Assembly (NCBI RefSeq): GCF_040706535.1
Contig: NZ_JAPDRJ010000004.1
Coordinates: 124,001-188,000 of the forward strand
Source: Lentisalinibacter orientalis
GTDB taxonomy: Bacteria > Pseudomonadota > Gammaproteobacteria > Steroidobacterales > Woeseiaceae
Direction: 5' to 3'
Length of the DNA stretch: 64,000 nucleotides
Shown: positions 61,149 to 64,000 of the stretch, piece after piece
How positions within the stretch are numbered: the stretch's first letter is position 1
Layout: each line of letters starts with the position of its first letter
Notes under the pieces: model-generated
Databases searched by the model: none
The model's input: only the letters and a program-made list of their open reading frames with translations
What the model was told of the DNA's origin: nothing
Made by a program: the position numbers and the translations under genes

Positions 61149-62690
61149 TCAGCCCTCGTCGTCACGGCCGCCGCGGCGGCGTTCGAGGATCTCCCGTATC
61201 GCCGCGGCGCCGGCCTGACGCCGGACGTCTTCCTGGCGTTCCCTGGCGGCCTGTTCGCGCTCGGCGAGCCGCCGCTCCCGGGCCTCGAACCGGTGCCGGG
61301 CCCGTTCGGCCTTGCGCCGCTCGTGGGCCTTGAGGCGCAGCGCCACCTTGGCCCGGCGGAAACTCCCGGTGAGCGGGATGTGGCTCGGGCACACCAGGTC
61401 GCAGCAGCCGCATTCGATGCAGTCGTCGAGCCCGAACAGGGCGAGGGCCTGCTCGTCGGCGGGGCCCGCGTGGTCTGCGTGGCCCGCGTGGCCCGCGTGG
61501 CGATAGAGCTGCTGGGGCTGCAGCCGCACCGGGCACACCCGGGCGCACTCGCCGCAGCGTATGCAGGGCCGTTCCGGTTCGCCGGACACGGCAGGGGGCT
61601 CGCGGGTGAACAGCAGGCAGTTGGTCGCGCCCACCACCGGGAAGTCGTCGTGGGGCAGCGAGACGCCGGTCATCGGTCCGCCCATGATCAGGCAGGCCGC
61701 CTGTTCCGTGTAGCCGCCGGCGGCGCGCGCCAGATCGGCGATGGGGGTGCCCAGCCGCACCCGGTAGTTGCCCGGTTCGGCGATGCCCTCGCCGGTGACG
61801 GTGACCACGCGGCTGACGAGGGGTTCTCCAGTGGCGGCGAGGCGGGCCACGGCTTCGGCGGTGCCCACGTTGTGCACCAGGTAGCCGACGTCGGTGGGCA
61901 GGCCGCCGCTCGGCACCTCCCGGCCGGTCAGCAGTCTGACCAGCTGGTCTTCGCCGCCGGACGGGTAGACCGTGGGCAACTGGACCAGCCGGATGCCCTC
62001 CGGCCCTTCTGCCACGGCGGCCTTCATGGCCTGCCAGGCCTCGGGCTTGTCGCTCTCGATGGCCACGATGCATTCGCGGATGCCTAGTATGGTCAGCATC
62101 AGGCGGGCGCCCGAGACGATGTCTGCGGCCTGCTCCCGCATCAGCCGGTCGTCGCAGCTGATGCACGGCTCGCATTCGGCGCCGTTCAGTATCAGCGCCT
62201 CCAGGCCCTGTCCCAGCCCCTCGGCGAGCTTTGGTGCCGTCGGATAGGCTGCGCCCCCCAGTCCGAGGATGCCTGCCTCCTCGACGGCGCCGGCCAGTGC
62301 GGCCGGGTCGCGGGTGACGGCGTCCGGCAGGGGGCGGCAGTCCTCGTGCAGGCGGTCGTCGCCGTCCGTATCGATCAGGATGCAGGGCACCGTCGCGCCG
62401 TCCCGCGCCGGCACCGGTCGGTCCTCGATGGCGGTGACGGTTCCGGAGGAGCCGGCATGCACGTTGGCGCTGTCCGGCGGACGCCCCTCGGCGACGCGCT
62501 GGCCCCGGGCCACCCGGTCGCCCGCTGCAACCAGCGGCCGGGCGACGGCGCCGGGCTTGCGGCCGAGCGGCACCATCAGCCGCGCGGGCACGGCCGCCTC
62601 CCGGATTGGCGCGCCCGTGGAGCGCGCCTTCTGCGCCGGCAGGCGGAGCCCGCCGTGCAGGCGCGACAGGCCTTCCGTCGGCGCGGTCAT
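61149..62690 (-). CDS. rnfC: Electron transport complex subunit RnfC
   Basis: A 513-residue peripheral subunit binding NADH and FMN and two [4Fe-4S] clusters. It has GILGLGGAAYPTAPKLAEG, EPCISCDDRLM, PTDVGYLVHNVGTAEAVA and the cluster motifs PCIRCGECARVCP and CIECGCCDLVCP. Between them lies a His-rich HAGHAGHADHAG stretch from a small in-frame repeat. The C-terminal tail is a long charged helix (HERRKAERARHRFEARERRL). Its ATG shares ATGA with rnfB. Confidence 0.95.
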   Translation of the reverse strand: MTAPTEGLSRLHGGLRLPAQKARSTGAPIREAAVPARLMVPLGRKPGAVARPLVAAGDRVARGQRVAEGRPPDSANVHAGSSGTVTAIEDRPVPARDGATVPCILIDTDGDDRLHEDCRPLPDAVTRDPAALAGAVEEAGILGLGGAAYPTAPKLAEGLGQGLEALILNGAECEPCISCDDRLMREQAADIVSGARLMLTILGIRECIVAIESDKPEAWQAMKAAVAEGPEGIRLVQLPTVYPSGGEDQLVRLLTGREVPSGGLPTDVGYLVHNVGTAEAVARLAATGEPLVSRVVTVTGEGIAEPGNYRVRLGTPIADLARAAGGYTEQAACLIMGGPMTGVSLPHDDFPVVGATNCLLFTREPPAVSGEPERPCIRCGECARVCPVRLQPQQLYRHAGHAGHADHAGPADEQALALFGLDDCIECGCCDLVCPSHIPLTGSFRRAKVALRLKAHERRKAERARHRFEARERRLAEREQAARERQEDVRRQAGAAAIREILERRRGGRDDEG

Positions 62691-63205
62691 GGCCCGCCGC
62701 CTGGCACCGGGGGGCGTACGGGCACCAGGTCGATGCAGTCCACCGGACAGGGATCCAGGCACAACTCGCAACCGGTGCACTCGCGCTCGATCACGGTATG
62801 CAGATACTGGGGCGCGCCGACGATGGCGTCCACCGGGCAGGCCGGCAGACAGCGGGCGCAGCCGATGCACTCGGCCTCCCGGATGACCGCCACCCGGGGT
62901 TCGGGCTCGCTGCCGCGGGCCGGGTCCAGGGGCAGCGGCTCGCGTCCGAGCAGTTCCGCCAGCGCATGGATGGTCTGCTCGCCGCCGGGCGGGCACTGGT
63001 TGATCCCGGCGCTGCCGTCCGCGATCGCCCGGGCGTAGGGGCGGCAGCCCGGGTAGCCGCACTGGGCGCACTGGGTCTGGGGCAGCACCGCATCGATGCG
63101 CTCGACCAGCGGCTCTTCGTCCGCCGGCAGGCGCCGTGCCGCCCAGGCCAGGCCGAAGCCGGCGGCGAAGGCCGGGATCGCGAGTGCGAGTACGGCGCCG
63201 AGCAT
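62687..63205 (-). CDS. rnfB: Electron transport complex subunit RnfB
   Basis: A 172-residue ferredoxin-like subunit with an N-terminal membrane helix (VLALAIPAFAAGFGLAWAA). The Fe-S domain has QTQCAQCGYPGCRPYARAIA, then INQCPPGG, and two [4Fe-4S] ferredoxin motifs, CIGCARCLPACPVDA and CTGCELCLDPCPVDC. It is 3 nt after rnfA. Confidence 0.96.
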   Translation of the reverse strand: MLGAVLALAIPAFAAGFGLAWAARRLPADEEPLVERIDAVLPQTQCAQCGYPGCRPYARAIADGSAGINQCPPGGEQTIHALAELLGREPLPLDPARGSEPEPRVAVIREAECIGCARCLPACPVDAIVGAPQYLHTVIERECTGCELCLDPCPVDCIDLVPVRPPVPGGGP

Positions 63206-63208
63206 GCG

Positions 63209-63790
63209 TCAGAGTCCCGCGAAACCGGAGAAGCCCATGAAGGCCAGCGACATGATGCCCGCCGTGACCAGCCCGATGGCCGCGCCGCGGAAGGCGGCAG
63301 GCACCGGCGCCGTCGTCAGGCGCGCGCGGACCTCCGCGAACAGCACCAGCACCAGCGCGAAACCGGCCGCGGCGCCGAGGCCGTAGGCGACCGACTGCGC
63401 GAAACTCTCCGCCTGGCGCGTATTCAGCAGAGCCACGCCCAGCACCGCGCAGTTGGTGGTGATCAGCGGCAGGTAGATGCCGAGCACCCGGTGCAGCAGC
63501 GGGCTCAGGCGCCGCACCATGATCTCGGTGAACTGCACCATGCAGGCGATGACGAGAATGAAGGCCAGGGTGCGCAGGTACTCGAGGCCGAAGGGCACGA
63601 GTATCCAGGTCTCGGCCAGGTAGCTGACCGCCGACGACAGCGTGAGCACGAAGCCGGTGGCGAGCGCCATGCCGGCCGCGGGCTCCACCCGCGTGGAGAC
63701 GCCCATGAACGGGCACAGGCCGAGGAACTTCACGAGAACGAAGTTGTTGACCAGTACCGTGGCGACGATGATCAGGAAAAGATCGGTCAT
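63209..63790 (-). CDS. rnfA: Electron transport complex subunit RnfA
   Basis: A 193-residue subunit with six helices. VNNFVLVKFLGLCPFMGVST and LPLITTNCAVLGVALLNTR carry the conserved cysteines of the RnfA/RnfE intramembrane [2Fe-2S] centre. First gene of the rnf operon, 63 nt after metG. Confidence 0.97.
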   Translation of the reverse strand: MTDLFLIIVATVLVNNFVLVKFLGLCPFMGVSTRVEPAAGMALATGFVLTLSSAVSYLAETWILVPFGLEYLRTLAFILVIACMVQFTEIMVRRLSPLLHRVLGIYLPLITTNCAVLGVALLNTRQAESFAQSVAYGLGAAAGFALVLVLFAEVRARLTTAPVPAAFRGAAIGLVTAGIMSLAFMGFSGFAGL

Positions 63791-63853
63791 GTCCGGGACC
63801 TCGAGTGTCCCGCTATTGTAGAGGCTGGCGCCGGCGCCTTCAGGCGATCGGCG

Positions 63854-64000
63854 CTACTTGACGCGCATGCCCGGCTCGGCGCCGTCGTCCGGCGAGAGCA
63901 GGAAGATGTCCTCGCCGCCCGGGCCGGCGGCCAGCACCATGCCCTCGGAGGTGCCGAAGCGCATCTTGCGCGGCTTCAGGTTGGCGACCAGCACCGTCAG
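63854..64000 (-). CDS. metG: Methionyl-tRNA synthetase, C-terminal fragment
   Basis: The last 48 residues: LTVLVANLKPRKMRFGTSEG, MVLAAGPGG, IFLLSPDDGAEPGMRVK. This is the OB-fold tRNA-binding (EMAP-II-like) C-terminal domain of long MetG proteins. The gene enters from the right edge. metG before rnfA is a common gammaproteobacterial order. Confidence 0.92.
   Translation of the reverse strand: MTVLVANLKPRKMRFGTSEGMVLAAGPGGEDIFLLSPDDGAEPGMRVK

Overview
The window is high-GC, densely coded chromosomal DNA from a gammaproteobacterium. The evidence is the metG-rnfABCDGE-nth order, a homodimeric AceE with split AceF and Lpd, the FimT/PilVWX/PilY1/PilE minor-pilin cluster, murJ-ribF-lspA, RNase T and an E. 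coli-like rplU-rpmA-obgE order. Genus cannot be fixed by eye. A Chromatiales-like or related environmental lineage is plausible, but this is inference.

Layout. 1-12.8 kb (minus): a glycogen operon malQ-glgC-glgA-glgB-glgP-glgX with mostly overlapping genes, running into an old-yellow-enzyme reductase and a wax-ester/DGAT acyltransferase cut by the window edge, so two carbon-storage routes sit together. 13.1 kb: a HAD phosphatase. 13.97-18.97 kb: an AT-richer islet bounded by the 3' end of tRNA-Pro(CGG) and a 23-bp imperfect copy of it. It holds unknown membrane or secreted proteins, a RelE/Phd-type toxin-antitoxin pair, an XRE antitoxin remnant, two anchored proteins resembling protease propeptides, an 88-bp duplication and a probable IS21 remnant. 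19-27 kb (minus): an acyl-ACP synthetase/ACP/acyltransferase fusion, an RND efflux pair and ispB. 27.4-33.2 kb: rplU, rpmA, obgE, rpsT (opposite strand), murJ, ribF, lspA. 33.2-40.7 kb (minus): the type IV pilus minor-pilin operon. 40.8-48.6 kb: an Irr-like Fur regulator, tRNA-Thr(CGT), a GAF/PAS/GGDEF/EAL protein, nadC, a DUF1289 protein, a BON lipoprotein, monothiol glutaredoxin, RNase T and an M17 aminopeptidase. 48.8-55.2 kb: the pyruvate dehydrogenase complex aceE-aceF-lpdA. 55.2-58.1 kb (minus): an MNIO (DUF692)-DUF2063-DoxX cassette without a recognisable precursor peptide, behind a DUF1841 gene. 58.1-64 kb (minus): nth, the rnf electron-transfer operon and the 3' end of metG.

Most genes are housekeeping. 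The parts most worth a second look are the tRNA-Pro islet, the precursor-less MNIO cassette, the apparent absence of a standard start codon for glgA, and the Irr-like regulator with operator-like sites upstream. No CRISPR array, complete insertion sequence, integrase or rRNA gene was seen.
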